Below are positions 33,594-46,320 of a stretch of 64,000 bases of DNA, piece by piece (position 1 is the first letter of the stretch; each line of letters opens with the position of its first letter). The notes below the pieces were generated by a model, which worked only from the letters and a program-made list of their open reading frames with translations, did no database searches and was not told the DNA's origin. Made by a program: the position numbers and the translations under genes. The stretch covers positions 8,342,270-8,406,269 of the forward strand of contig JAVDOI010000016.1 of the NCBI GenBank assembly GCA_032191485.1, in the 5' to 3' direction. Origin of the DNA: Leptoclinus maculatus (taxonomy: Eukaryota; Chordata; Actinopteri; Perciformes; Stichaeidae).

Positions 33594-36100
33594 CCAGATT
33601 GTATACGAGTTTGCTCACGGACCATGATAAGAAAATGTGGTAAATGCGTAATCTGATATGCATGACTTGAGGTTTCTCTCTCTGCCTTTCTTTTCCTCTT
33701 GGAAATCGCAGGTTGCATCCATAATTTACACCAGCCTCCGTCTGTTTCTCTCTTTTTTTCCACTCAGCTACCTCCCTCCTCTTTTTTCCTCTCTCCCTCC
33801 ATCTCCTCTTCTCTCTCCTGGCAATCTGGCTTTTGCAGCGTTGCTCATTAGCATATTGCAGAATGTGCAGATGCCACCAAAAAAAATAAATAAAAAATGT
33901 ATTCACCTTCCAGCGCTTTGATGCCGTTTTCCGCGTGTACACAAACTACACCGTCGACATTTTGCACAAGCCTCCCAAAACAAAAGCGCAGGGACGAGGT
34001 CTGCTTTTACTCGAGTGTGTCGGGGGCCCTAATGGGACGCCATTTAGTCGGATGTTTCCTCACATCCTCATCCACCCCAATGACATCATCCATCAAGTCC
34101 GTCAGAGGTTTTTTTTTTGACACTGTGATGACGATTGATGGCAATGTTTTAAATGCACACTTTATATTCATGCAGTCAAAAGGATAACTGAATATTCGTG
34201 CGGTTCAAACAGTAATTATAACAGTATTCATGCATGTGTTTGCGTCAAATGGAGTCCTGCAGCTGATGCAGAGAAAAAAAAAGCAAAGGATGGAGGACGG
34301 GGATTAGCGGTTGTCCTCCTCTTGGAGATTGATACTGATAGAAGCAGATCAATAGCCGTGCGTGGTAACTCATCATTGGTTCGACATTGCTAACACTGCT
34401 GTTCGGGTTGCACACTCTAGGGACAGCTTGTAGCAGAGACAGAAAGGTATCCTCCATTGTGGTGCGCATGCGAGAATCTGGTGGTGTAAACATCCTTCAA
34501 CGAGGCATTTTTCCTGAATTGACCACACCAGAGGAAGAGCAGTGATATATAGTGACTTGGCGTCACAACTTATTTGGGCTTCTTGTGACCGACTGCCCTG
34601 TTACCTGAGAAGCACCAGCTGGCTACCACGGAGAGAGGAAATGCCATCACCCACAGAAATGTCAATCCCCATCACGTAAATCAATGCGTAAACACGTGCT
34701 TTCGTTCAAAACAATGGCGGTCAGCATCTCACGCCAATTAATCCAGCATGTTCTGACGTGTATGTGGTCCAGTACTGTTCTCTGGGAGTGTTTGGAGAAT
34801 AAGACAAAGTGTAGTGTCAATTTCAGAATTGCAGGAAATTAAAAAAAAAGGGACTTGGTGCTTTTCTCCCACAGATGATTTGAGTTTACGGTTTTGGTGC
34901 CCTAAAACGCAAAAGGCTGTTGTTTGACTCGTCAAAATGTATTGAAAGCACACAGCATAGCATGATCACCGGTGCTCTCTGTTCCAGGACAAAACTCCTG
35001 TGTGTTAAGCGGCTGGTACAACACAACAAAAGACAAAAATCCAAACTGCAGCCATCTTATTTTGTTTGCAAAAAAGCCCACACTGAAGCACATCGGTATC
35101 GCCGCATGAGCTGATGCTTAACTGTTCGGATGAAGACATAGGCGATAAATCAGGATCCTTACCAGCGGTATGAGGACGTTCCTGTTTTTTTTCCACCCTA
35201 ATAGGCAAAAATCGGTTTCTTAATCCTCATCAATCACAGAGCGAGTCCAAAATGAAACAAAACAGAATGCAACGCACATCAGGGAGTCTGACAAGACACA
35301 ATCTGCTTTTTAGTGATAGGAAAACAAGACTTAGGTGGCGTCATTTATCGAGATGTAATAAAGCACCCTGTCGTGAATCTGACAGATTGGAAGCCCGTAA
35401 CAAGGACCGACAGAGCTGGAGAAAAATGTGCGTCTCTAATCCCCCCCCGCCAAATATGAAACATGAAATACTTTAATGACAAACACGAGTTGATTTCTCG
35501 TCCTGCTCGTGAGTGCTCTACGCCCATCGAGCTGCAGAAGCGGCCGTCTTTTGAACTCTCCGGGCTCCAATCAGGGAGGAATAGTTCTTCTCTGCTTCTG
35601 GCACTTCACTATAGCTCCGATGTGCAGATCTCCTTATGGGACGACCACTCGCTGACTATTAATGCATTAGATTACTTTACAGGACTGCATCTTTAACTCA
35701 CTTATTTCTGCGTTTGAAACTCCCAACACCATTTCATTAATATTCTGCTGAAGTGCTTCCCTAAAACCGGTCTTGCTCATATGTGTATTGGTACAGTAGG
35801 CGGACTACAGCTATCTTCACAGGCTACAGATTGCCCCACATTAAATTACTGTTAACACCAGCGCTAGCAAGCTAAATACGCCTCCATGATTTATTCATCC
35901 CCCCCCACCCCCCACCCCATATTTGAGTCAAATTAAATTAGTCATATGAGTTTAATTAACTAAATATGATCTGATATTGCAATTTCACACTTGGATATGG
36001 GATACAGAGAAGGGTGCTTGAGCACAAAGACACCATAGTAAACCAGCGCTCATTAGAGGCGCTTGTGTGTAGTCGTGTGTTGGCATTACCAACAGCAGCA
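32351..36100. other. gene-free stretch with CA, CT and C-run tracts
   Basis: Poly-C lies at 32431-32443 and 32940-32949, (CA)n at 33355-33389, and a compound (TC)n(AC)n at 33526-33591. A pyrimidine-rich stretch lies at 33675-33830 and C-rich runs at 35900-35918. The parts at 33840-34560 and 35490-35880 are repeat-free with some ATTA cores. No exon was recognised. Confidence 0.45.
33526..33591. repeat. compound (TC)n(AC)n microsatellite
   Basis: A TC array up to 33560 switches directly into an AC array of 31 bp, with no spacer. Confidence 0.95.
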
Positions 36101-36395
36101 TCAGCTGAATGATTGCTCCTAATCAAGGTTTACTCACTGGGAGGTTACCTTTTATTCCTAAAGAGCTGGGATCACTCCGCTCACACCATTATTCACCGCT
36201 CCCATTAGTCATCGAACCGCAGCTAATAAAAGGAACTCCCCTCATATTTCCTGGGACCCGTGTACTGCTCGTTATTGTTACTCGAGAGCACAGAACTGCA
36301 ATTAGGGGAAATAACAGTTTATTCCTCCAGTTAAAAGGGCCCGTCACTCCCCCAACACAAACACGTTCTCTCATTTACATTTAGCGGTACCTAGT
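36100..36395. promoter_or_regulatory. candidate conserved non-coding element
   Basis: Repeat-free, with CTAATCAAGG, CATTAGTCATCG, GCTAATAAAAGG and CAATTAGGGG cores spaced over 250 bp, ending at a (GA)n array. Regulatory role is inferred from texture. Confidence 0.33.
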
Positions 36396-36397
36396 CG

Positions 36398-36399
<2 letters not shown>

Positions 36400-36433
<34 letters not shown>
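36400..36433. repeat. (GA)17 microsatellite
   Basis: This is an uninterrupted 34-bp GA array between two candidate conserved blocks. Confidence 0.95.
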
Positions 36434-36436
<3 letters not shown>

Positions 36437-36454
36437 CTGCCTCCATCCCAACAT

Positions 36455-37260
36455 AATGGAAGTGAAAGAAATCTTGCTCGATGTATTATACAAAGTAACA
36501 GAAACCGGTTTCTGGAGTGAGATGTTAAGGTTGGTTGAATGTTGTAAATGTCACTTCTGCGACAATTTAATTCACTTCCACTGTTTCCGTGTAGAGGAGC
36601 ATATGGTGAAACCCCCGCCAAATAAGGCAAAAACTAAATATCCGCAGGGCTGGAGGCAACGAAATATGTTTTATTGTCATTTGAATGAACTGAGCCTGTA
36701 ACAGCTTTTAAGAATTTATCATCCCTAATAAGGAAAATGGCTTTCATTAAAAAGCAAACATATTTGTAAGCGCTCGTATGGAGAAAGGTCATCGTTTTGC
36801 AGCGAATCAATGGTCTTCACATAGACTGAATCACATTCACCACAGGGCCTGCTGTGCTATAACGCTTGCAGCCGGTAATTTCTACGCATGTGTGTGTTTA
36901 GTTGACGGAGTAGCTCCAGAGCACAATATCTAATGGCGGTATCATTTCCCACTCATACAAACGCTACATCATGGTGCTAAATGAGCTTGCAGTGGGTGAA
37001 ATAAAAAAAATAAAAAAAAACACACAGTGATTTACTGATCCCCGGTAATGAAACATGAGGCCGGTGTGGCATGTTTTCCCACTCTCGCTGAGAGGAAATA
37101 TGGCTGCTGAGAGCCACGCCGGCTTGCAAAACAATGTCACGCCGTCGCGCGACACAGGCAGAATTATCAGAGAAAAACAAATGGAGGCATTGATTCACTA
37201 GTTGTTTATTTACAGCCCTCTCCGGAGAAGACATAAATTCCCCTGTTGAGGCTTTGTTTC
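36455..37260. promoter_or_regulatory. extended candidate conserved non-coding block
   Basis: About 800 bp without microsatellites apart from an A-rich run (36998-37021). It contains ACAATTTAATTCAC, CTTTTAAGAATTTATC, CCTAATAAGG, CATTAAAAAGC and GCCGGTAATTTC, i.e. many homeodomain cores. It is one of the longest repeat-free stretches of the window. No zmiz1-like or other protein appears in any frame. Confidence 0.38.
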
Positions 37261-39008
37261 CCCATCATACGGCGCAACAACGGGAAGCATGAGAAGAGTG
37301 GTGAGCAGGCCACACACACAAACGGAGACACACACACACACGCACCAACACACACACACACACACACCGTTTTACATCTGGATTAATCTCCAATGGGCAT
37401 CATCACAGATGCCATTAAATGTAGCAGAAGGCGAGAATCATGCAGGAAAGAGGCTGCCATCTGAATAATTTATTTGGAGGCTCATCTTGTCTCACACCGG
37501 GGGGATTTCTGCTTTCAATTTACACTGTTCTCCTCCCCGTATTCAAATCCAGGAGCAGATTTGTTGTGATTGGCACGCGGAAGGTCAACGTTAGCAAGCT
37601 AGCGTTGACGCTCTCCTCAGCAGGCTGGTATGCCGGTCTATTAGCACACTAGGGTAGTGTGTGTTTGCACGCGTGCGTGTGTGTGTGTGGCAGTCTTTGT
37701 TTACCTCAGCGTGTGCTGGGTGACACTGGAGAATAGGCCCGTGGAGTGCAGAGACAGCAGTGTGTGTCTGAGCTTATTAGGCTGCTTTCCAAGGACACAG
37801 GAGGCTCTAGACATTACACTGGCTGGGGAAAAAAAACAACACTATAGCTAATCATAGCAGGAAGATGTGACACAGAGCGAGGGGTAGGGGAGGGAGACAA
37901 AACGCACAAGAGAGGGAAAGCAGGATGAGATAGTGTGGAGGATGAAGAGGCGCAAAAAAAAAGGAGGGAGACTGAGAGCGCAGAATGAAGTCATGGCTCT
38001 CATGCATGTCCCCTCTGTGTGTCACACTGGGACTGCAAAAGAGGAGGGAGGACGTTCCAGTGAGGCGCAGGTCATCTGTGACAGGATGAGCCGCCATTAG
38101 CCAAAAGGCACACACACACAAGGAAAGAAGAAGAAAAAAGAAACTCTCTCAGAGTGACAAACTGCATTTTCAAAGTCCTCCGTTTGAAATTTCCAGTGTT
38201 CGAAAACAGCACAAAGGATGTGTTTTGGTGTTTGGTGCTGTTGTTGTACGATTCCTCGGGGAGCGGTTCAGTCTATTTCACTTTGCGCTCCATGTAGGCG
38301 GCGCACACGCCACAGAGACGACAGCACACATTCAGAGACGTGAACGCCGTGTTTGTTTAAAGACGCTCGCTCTGTCAGAGAGGAGCGTCTTCCTTCTCTG
38401 AAATGGAATCCAAACTTTCAACGAGGTTTACGAGGTTTGCTCGGGGGGGGGGGGGGGGGACTGTGCTTACCAAGCATAAATGCCCTTGCCATTTCCAGTA
38501 GTAAATTGGTATGCGTTAGCCGGCGCTGATGACAGGCCATTTCTGCCGTTACAGGCATGAACGGCCCCGTACTAGCCGGGCACAGTGCAGCGGTTCAACG
38601 AGGCCCTCTTTAACCAGCTGAATGACGGCCAACCACAGACATTCAGCTCTGGCTGATGATGATACGGGCAGAAAAAGAGCGGGAGAGGCGAGTCTAAAAC
38701 TATGAGCGCATCAACAGCTAGCTCACCGGGCTGTGTCCGTCTCTTCTCCTCCATATTATATTTGGCCACTGTCTAGCCCTTATGGTTTACTTATGAAACA
38801 TTTGCTGTTGTCTTTTTGTTACCGTGGGGAGTCCATACATTTTGCGGCATGTCGGCTTGTTAAACTTTTAAATGTCAGCGTCCACAGCCTCCGGCGTTGC
38901 GTCGGGAGCCCTTTGCTCTCCTCCCGCCTCGCGGAAATCTCCGCGCAAACCGAGGGGAAACTCGGCACCGGTGTGACACAGCACAGAGGAATGCACCAGC
39001 GGATGTGG

Positions 39009-39045
<37 letters not shown>

Positions 39046-39360
39046 CTTCTCGGTCAACCCCCGTCTCCTCCCCCTTCCTCCCCCCTCCTCCCGCTGTGGG
39101 CAGGTCCATATGCACCCAGTAATTATCAAGGTTATTTTCTCCAGAGGGCCAAATCCCTGTTTATGGGCATGAGCGTGTGTCACAGGGCCCACAGGACGCC
39201 GACTCTGTGTAGACAACCCCAAGGAAAAATCTCAGCTTCAGCGACACTGCGGTTGCCAAAACCCTGCAGTCAAGACACTTTGCTTTGGAAAGGAAAGAAA
39301 AAAAAAAAAAACATTTGTGATTTTTCGGTAGCTGTGTCACGACCTCAAGTGAGACAGCAG
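37261..39360. other. gene-free stretch with a GC-rich part
   Basis: Interrupted CA arrays lie at 37312-37368, poly-G at 38443-38459 and (CT)n at 39009-39045. The parts around 38270-38400 and 38845-38980 have clustered CpGs (TCCGGCGTTGCGTCGGGAG and GCCTCGCGGAAATC) and could be a weak CpG island. No coding exon was recognised. Confidence 0.4.
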
Positions 39361-41700
39361 AAATGTTTCGTGTGAGCTTCGATCTGAGCTCTGGCCAAAA
39401 CCTAGGAGTTATTTCTGGAAACCAAGCAACTTTTCAGTGTTAGTTTGTATGTATTGCAGACATGCGTGTTTTATGTTAGTTCTACTGAAATGTACAAAAG
39501 GAGGGAAAGGTTTTATTCTCTTATTGGTTTGATTCCTTTCCATGAGCCAGACACCCTGGAGAGTTGTGACCTGGGCTACAGCGCACATTTCCTTTTGGCG
39601 ACGGCTGCGGAGGAAGTGAAGACTGTGAAAGGCCAGTGGTTAACAAGCCCTGTAAAAACACTAACCAATCCAACAAGCTCGGTGTTATGGCAGTTAATCA
39701 CAGGCAAACAAGAGACAACTTTGTCGCCTGAATGGTGTACAGAGCAGGCTTGTCCTCGTGCTACAGTAGGCGCTCGACAAACAAGAGCCTGGAGCAACCT
39801 GAATTGCAAGCTCAAAAGTAAATTTGCATGTAACTAACTGTTAGCCAGGGTTAGCAGTTCACACGCACGCACACGCACACACACACACACACGCTGAAAA
39901 ATCTACTGCTCGCCTTCACAAAAGCTGCTTCCTCTCCGTTTCATCACGCAGGCCGGGCTTTGTTAGTGTGCGGAAATGCCTCCGGAGGGAATGAAAATAC
40001 TGGCAAGTCCCTGCAGCTCTTTCTGGAGAGAAACGCAAGAGGAAAAAAAAAAAGAGAGACCGGTCCTGCAGCTGCAAGATCACACACACACACACGCAAC
40101 CACACTCACACACGTATGCCAAGTGCCCATGTAGGTTCGAGGGCTCAGGTTACGTACAGAGATAACCGTGTTAACCTAAAGCACATAAACACTGGTGTGT
40201 GGTTGCAGGGCTGTCAGGGCACCAGAGGAGCCCGGAGGAAGCTGCACTGACAGTACAGAATCTAAAGCTGGACTAACGTTGTCACGGCTGCCACAAAATT
40301 ATAGGCAACGTCACTGTGAGGGCTCATACCGCTGCTAACAGCGGGGTTTTTCCAGCCTGGGAATTACATTTGGAGAACAAAAGTGACTCCGCTTCCTAGA
40401 TTCATTAAGTCGGGCAAGTATCTTATTGAGAGATCCCGTGAAGCTAGTGCAAGAAAGGTCACGTAAAGTTGAGATACCGGAGGATCTTCAAATCAAAAAC
40501 TGTGGCTCCTGTCTCTATTTTATACATCCATTTAGCTCCGAAACGTCACAGTGGGTGCAAACCCCAAAACCTCCAGGATAACCACTGAGCCACTGTGCAG
40601 CCCGGTGCCTCACTAATGCTCCTAAATATCGGAAAAATACATTCCATTACCTCACTCCGCACCATCAAAACAACATGTGTAATCAGACGACACTTGAACA
40701 ACAGATGATTGCAATCAAACAGTCAATGGCCAGCGCTGAAGGGAAAACACGCCGTCTTAGTATTAGTAAGAAGCAGGAACACATGATTTGAACAGATTGG
40801 TCCATTGTTGGAGCAATGAAAGTGCAGCCGCTGAAACCCTTCATGTGCTTCATGCTAATCCTTTTTTTTCTTCAGTATGTGAAATGATAGCAGACTAGTA
40901 TTATCCAAAATAAGAGGTCGAACTGTTTTCAGTGGCATTTGTCATACTTTCAACAGACTAGTCTGGCTCATTTTTTGAAAGCTATTTCGGGAGAGCAAAA
41001 CGCTGCACACAGTGAATTGTAGCTCTACGCCGTCTAACTGTGCCACCCACGCTCACATTCATTTGGCCCAGGAACTTTAAAACAGTATGCTATTTTTATT
41101 CAATATTTCATGTAAATTGCATACTCCTACATGAAAAGTGACAGCCACCGAGCACCACGTCTTTATAATACAGCTGCTGCAAGATTTGGAAAATAATATT
41201 CGCCTAAACTATCAGTCAACACTGTGTGTATGCTGCGGCTACATTCTTGTAATTCAAAACCTCAAACTAATCAGTATCTACTGCCGAACGTTGTGCTCAC
41301 CACCTGCACTGGAAGGAGCTTTACAGCAGATTCCAACAGGGCCAAGGACATGCGAGTCTTAAACAACAAAAACATGTCAGCGCTCCGCTTACGACCATTT
41401 ATCCGTGCTGAAACTGACCTTGTGCAAATTCCACTCATGATACAAATTCCTAATTCTAGCTATAAGGTTAGAAGTTAGCCCGAGTCGAGGCTTCTGAATT
41501 GATGTCGGGAGAGAAATGGCTTCAGTGGAAACAAACATGGCGGACAGCAGGCGGGAAGAATTATCGATGTTAGTTTTTTCTACTACTTTGCACCGAAAAT
41601 GTACAAAGAACAAAGAAAGAAACATGAACGTTAGTAATTCCGGCATTTCATCGGACTACTACTTGATGCTTGGTGTTTGCATTTGCCGCGGGCCGCAGTG
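39361..41700. other. gene-free stretch, little structure
   Basis: A CA run lies at 39862-39892. A 130-residue open frame over 39445-39837 (plus strand) has no recognisable domain and no splice or start context I trust, so it is not called. The stretch 40250-41480 is repeat-free, AT-rich and without recognised exons. Confidence 0.4.
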
Positions 41701-41718
41701 GCTGTCCTCAGGCTTCCC

Positions 41719-41726
41719 CACACACA

Positions 41727-41808
<82 letters not shown>
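41719..41808. repeat. (CA)n microsatellite, 90 bp with two TA interruptions
   Basis: This is a CA array with CATA interruptions near 41731-41734 and 41759-41762. Confidence 0.96.
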
Positions 41809-44011
41809 AGGATATCCGATCGTAAATATTGAACATGTTTAATATTTGCAATTTGAAATCGGTGTGGCCCAGGATGGATTTCCGAGCAGATTGGGGGATG
41901 TAAAAAAAAAAAAAACAACACCCTTAGCATACTTCACACCACAGGAATATCGGGCGAGATAATCTTTAGAACCATCAAAAAAATCAGGGCTTTGCTGACC
42001 ATTGTCGGGAGGGAAGAACTGGGCCCAAAATCCACTTAAATCTTGTGTAGTGTGCAGCCGCCATCAACAGGTAAGCTGTGCAACACCCGGATCTAGATCA
42101 ACTGTTTACCTCAGAGGAAATTTGTGTTTGGCTTTCTCCCAAGTACAGCAAAGGTACATAACATAACATAATACACCAATAATAATATACAGTATACAAT
42201 ATACAACAAGCAAATAATGTCATGAAAGAGAGCACATCTTACAAAAAACACTGAAGCAGTCATTCTGTGTTCAATGCCTGTTTTGGTGTAGTGAATAAAA
42301 TACTGCTGATGTTCCTGCTGGACTTTGGGACCCTAAATCTCCCCAAAAGTGTTTCTTTATCGGCAGAAAGGTGGACCAAACAACTGGCTGCAGTACTGTC
42401 TTACCCGGGAGACACCAGGGGAAAGCAGTTCCAAGATGTACTGACAGAGCAGAGGAGCTTTCAAGACAGCTGCTCGAGTTTCTCTCTGTCACTCTCTCTC
42501 ACACACACACTCCACTCCCTCACTCCTTTTTAGCCAGTGACAGCAGGCACCCAGCGATGACATGAGGAGTGTCTCTGGCAGCCAGTAAGGCAGCACTAAA
42601 CAGACAGAAATATCTGCTCTGACAGACGGACAGACCGTCACCCACTCCGAGATGCATGCAGCTGTCACCGAGCTTACCACTCCTCTTTCCCGCCCCTCCG
42701 GTTTGATTTTCTCTCTGCTCCGAACACGTTTTTTTTACTTTCTTACAGCTATCATATACTATGTTGAAAAGCTAAACCTACATTTAGGACACTGGTGCTT
42801 GGCTCTGCTTGGCCTGTGGCCAGAGAGGAGGAGGTTCAGCTTTCATGAGGCCAACTGTTGAGCAGCACACGGCCGCCCTCCACTTGATCAGCGTTGACCT
42901 GCACATGTCCAGCTCTTTGCCCCCCCCCCCTTTCATTTACTCTTTCTTTCCTCCACGCTAGAATCTGTTCCTCTCTCCGTTTTCGCTCTCTCTTTCTCAG
43001 CCTACAGCCGTTCTCAATTAGGAGGGTCAGGGAGCGGAGCGCAGAATAACTCAGGCTCTGGTATCTGTAGCTGGAAGGACCCAAAAGATCAGCAGCAACA
43101 AGAAACCACTGCTATAACACGCTGAGCCAAAAAAACTGGGCTGCGGCTGCCTGTGTGTGTGTGTGTGTGTGCATGTTGCATAAATCTTCTCAGTGTCAAC
43201 AGGTTGTCAGTGACCTCTGACCTCTATATTTAAACAGACTATGAATATGACAGAGCAGCTAATGCTGCTATTGGTGCAGAGCTGAACTCCATTTAAAGAT
43301 GCTGGTGGTAAAATCAGCGTTTCTGATATCTGGTAATTGCCGTTTCTTTTCCAGGAAAATCTGTCTTGACATATTTGGATCTCTCTGGTCACAATGTCCG
43401 CTGAATTCCCTCCAAGCACCATTTGATTTGTATTCAAATGAAATGTTCTATATAGATATAAAAGGTCAACCACCATAACGGCAAAAAGCAATGGCCGAGA
43501 GAGAGAGAGAGAGATCAGACACGGCCAAACAAGCAAACCGTAACAAGTGTTTTCTTAAAGGTCTAATGACAATGACGACGATAAGTCTGAGATACGGTCT
43601 GAAGTGACGGAGACCGCATTATTCTATACGTAGCCTGCCTTTCAATTGTTCTTAAGCTCAACAAACACAGAATATTTGACTGAAACCCCGTGGACTGGCA
43701 CCCAATTTGTACAAAACTCTGTTTAAAACAATGTAAAATCACTCACACACTCATTGACAGGCAGGCGCGCACACACACACACACACACACACACCAGATC
43801 ATCGCCCCATGTAGAGAGCTACTTTAATTGCTTTGTTTCAACGGTCCCCTCTGAATGGGAGAGAAGCTGGAGGCTGCAGTTTACAAGGCACATCTGCAGG
43901 TGTTGCATTTCAAACTGAGAAACTCACGCTGTGAGAAAGAACACATACACTAACACAGGCAAACAGATAGAGGACTATACAGGCCGACTATCTCTTCCTC
44001 TCTCGTATATA

Positions 44012-44052
<41 letters not shown>

Positions 44053-44550
44053 GGTGCAGCACTGCTCAGTACTTTCCTCCATCCTGCCTGAGAAAATGCT
44101 GGCACCTCTGAAGCGAGGTGAAATTGAAAATCTCTTAACATCTGTGTCGGTTTGGATCAAAAATACTGGCTTTAATGTGAGAAGAAGCTAAAATATATGA
44201 CAAAGACAAAAGCTGAGGCCTGGTGTGTGTATATTGAGCACAGACGTGTCAAATGGAGAGAAAGAATGTGCTCATCAATGGGGGCTGATGCTTCCCAGTA
44301 GGCATTACACACTGAAAGCCTGACAGAGCCATAAATACCAGCCCTCTAATGTGGCTCAGGGTCATGTAGGTTTTAGATAACCTCTCCACGGCCGGTACAC
44401 TTTGTGAAAAACTACTTTACTTTGTTGCCACAAAGCCACTTGCGTACACAGCATCTCCCCCCCCCCCCCACACAGACGCCTTAGAAAAATAGCTCATTCA
44501 GAACCATTTTCACCCGTTTAATGTGAAGAGAGCAGTGTCACTGTGAGAAT
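41809..44550. other. gene-free stretch with scattered microsatellites
   Basis: A-rich run at 41901-41914, AT-rich repeat of CATAA/AATATAC type at 42155-42215, poly-C at 42920-42930, (GT)n at 43153-43171, (GA)n at 43498-43514, (CA)n at 43769-43795 and 44013-44048, poly-C at 44456-44469. Nothing coding was recognised. Confidence 0.45.
44013..44048. repeat. (CA)18 microsatellite
   Basis: This is an uninterrupted 36-bp array. Confidence 0.93.
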
Positions 44551-44554
44551 CAGA

Positions 44555-45350
44555 TGTGTTTGTTACAGCCGAGAGTCGAGTCGTTTTTTGGAGGATCCTG
44601 GGTAGCGTGTCTCTAATTCACTGAAAGAAAGAGCAATCAGCTAAGCTTCAGATGGCATCCGACAGACGACCGATTCAATCTCCTTTCTTCGAGCGTCCCC
44701 TATTGTAGTGTTCCCACACACACCGCCGCGCATGCCGCATTGCACACATTTCTGATAATCTATGCAAATAGGCCACAGATGGACGAGTATGTATCTAATT
44801 GAGAAACATATGCGTCGCACTTTTCCAAAAAAATATATATATAATTCTTTACATCTCCCGTTTCCGGTTATCCTTCATTCATCCAGCAAGAGTTACGTGA
44901 GAGTGGGAAGGCTGGCATCTCGCCACACCATTTGTGAAATTATTCAAATGAGGACACCATGTTTCTTTTGTTTACCGCCTTGAATGGCGACACGGAAACA
45001 AGGTTGAAGTATTTATGAACGCCATTTCTCACTCTCACTCTACAACTGCCACCTCTTTCTCTCCCTCTCTCTCCCTCTCTCTCTCTCTCTCCCTCTCTGT
45101 GTGAATGCTGCCGCGGCATTGGAGGAACGTCCCCGGCATTATGAGTAGCCATTAATGAGTGTGCGGTGTGGCGTGTTGTGATGCGTGGCATATTACAGCC
45201 ATTCATCAGGGCCAGGAGACACTTGACAGGCGGACAGCCAACAGGTTGTGTAATCATATAAACGCAGCCGTGTCAGGCCCGCCACGGCTCCGTGTCCCAT
45301 TCAGGCCTCTAATGTTGTTTTCCTCCGGGTAATTGACGACGGCAGACAGA
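44555..45350. promoter_or_regulatory. candidate conserved non-coding block with an internal CT array
   Basis: Repeat-free except for an imperfect CT array at 45055-45100. Motifs include GTGAAATTATTCAAATGAGG, GCATTATGAGTAGCCATTAATGAG and CGGGTAATTGACGACGG. The 45120-45340 part has several CpGs. It looks like regulatory single-copy DNA, with no proof. Confidence 0.33.
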
Positions 45351-45379
45351 GAGACCCACTGATGGATAACATCATGGAC

Positions 45380-45961
45380 CAACCGGTGCAAAAAAAAAAG
45401 ATGGCGGCCTACAGGAGTGATGTCATTTCAGATTACATCAACATTTGGAGATATTTGCAGGAAAATTCCTGGTGTATTACGACATTGTTTTGTGTGGTTT
45501 GGCACGGCCGTTTCTGTTGGTTATGATAACTTTGTACTCCCCTTAGTGCATGACGAAATCACTAACACTGAGTCAAAGCAGGAAGTGAAACCAGAATATT
45601 GGTAATAATCTCTCTTTGCACAAGAAAAGGGGAAGTCAAAGTCAAAGCTGAACCAGAATTCCGGATAGTTTGGGTAAAAACTTAGTTTTTTGTTTCAAAC
45701 AGGTTTGGTTAGCTTTGGGGTTGGTTTACATCCGACTGCTCCTGTTTCTGACTACTTTTTGCCGCCTAAATCTCAGCAGTACAATGTAATTATTACACAT
45801 TTATATTTTACTATTAAAAGGAAAGATAGGCAAACTGGGAAAATTATAGATGCACCTGTTGCTGACCGGTTTCATATTTTAAATTTTTTGCCAGTCACGT
45901 GTGCTGCCGTGCACCATTAGTTTTGAGTCGGCACAACGTGACACAGACAGTAAAGTCACAG

Positions 45962-45997
<36 letters not shown>

Positions 45998-46320
45998 GTT
46001 GGTGAGTGAAGAAGACATAAAACTCACAATTTGTCACAAGCTGTCAGAGAACAACCGTAAAACAACAACTAACAACTAATTTAAGCAGATAGTTATCATG
46101 TTGTAATACATTCCCATGCAATGAGTAATCGCAGTAACCGGCTCATCTGTACTGAGACAGTGGTAAAAAATAAAAAAAGTTAGCCTGGAGCCTTGCTGTC
46201 AATCATAGTTCTTATAAAGAAAATGGGCAAAAATATGAACTGGCAGGTCAGACTTTTATAACATCGGTAATCGGAATTGGCAAAGAAAATCGGTCCATCT
46301 CTAAGAAAGCAAAATAAGAC
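45380..46320. mobile_element. probable decayed transposon relics
   Basis: The 3' part (46250-46312) reads ATAACATCGGTAATCGG, AATTGGCAAAGAAAATCGG and TCCATCTCTAAG, which follows a dispersed fish repeat with tandem ATCGG motifs that I recall. The upstream 45380-45920 has two short open frames of unfamiliar residues and may belong to the same or another element. A (CA)n array lies at 45962-45994. Boundaries are guesses. Confidence 0.35.

Noticed and set aside
39445..39837. 130-residue plus-strand open frame of normal composition
   Set aside because: No motif, family resemblance or splice context that I recognise. A frame of this length is expected by chance in 64 kb.
41516..41842. Frame starting MASVETNMADSRRE that looks protein-like
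   Set aside because: It runs into a CA array and has no partner exon, so probably chance or an old repeat.
45417..45920. Two neighbouring plus-strand frames suggesting a gene or transposon protein
   Set aside because: Residues match no family I know, and the neighbourhood looks like decayed repeat. Kept only as probable repeat relic.
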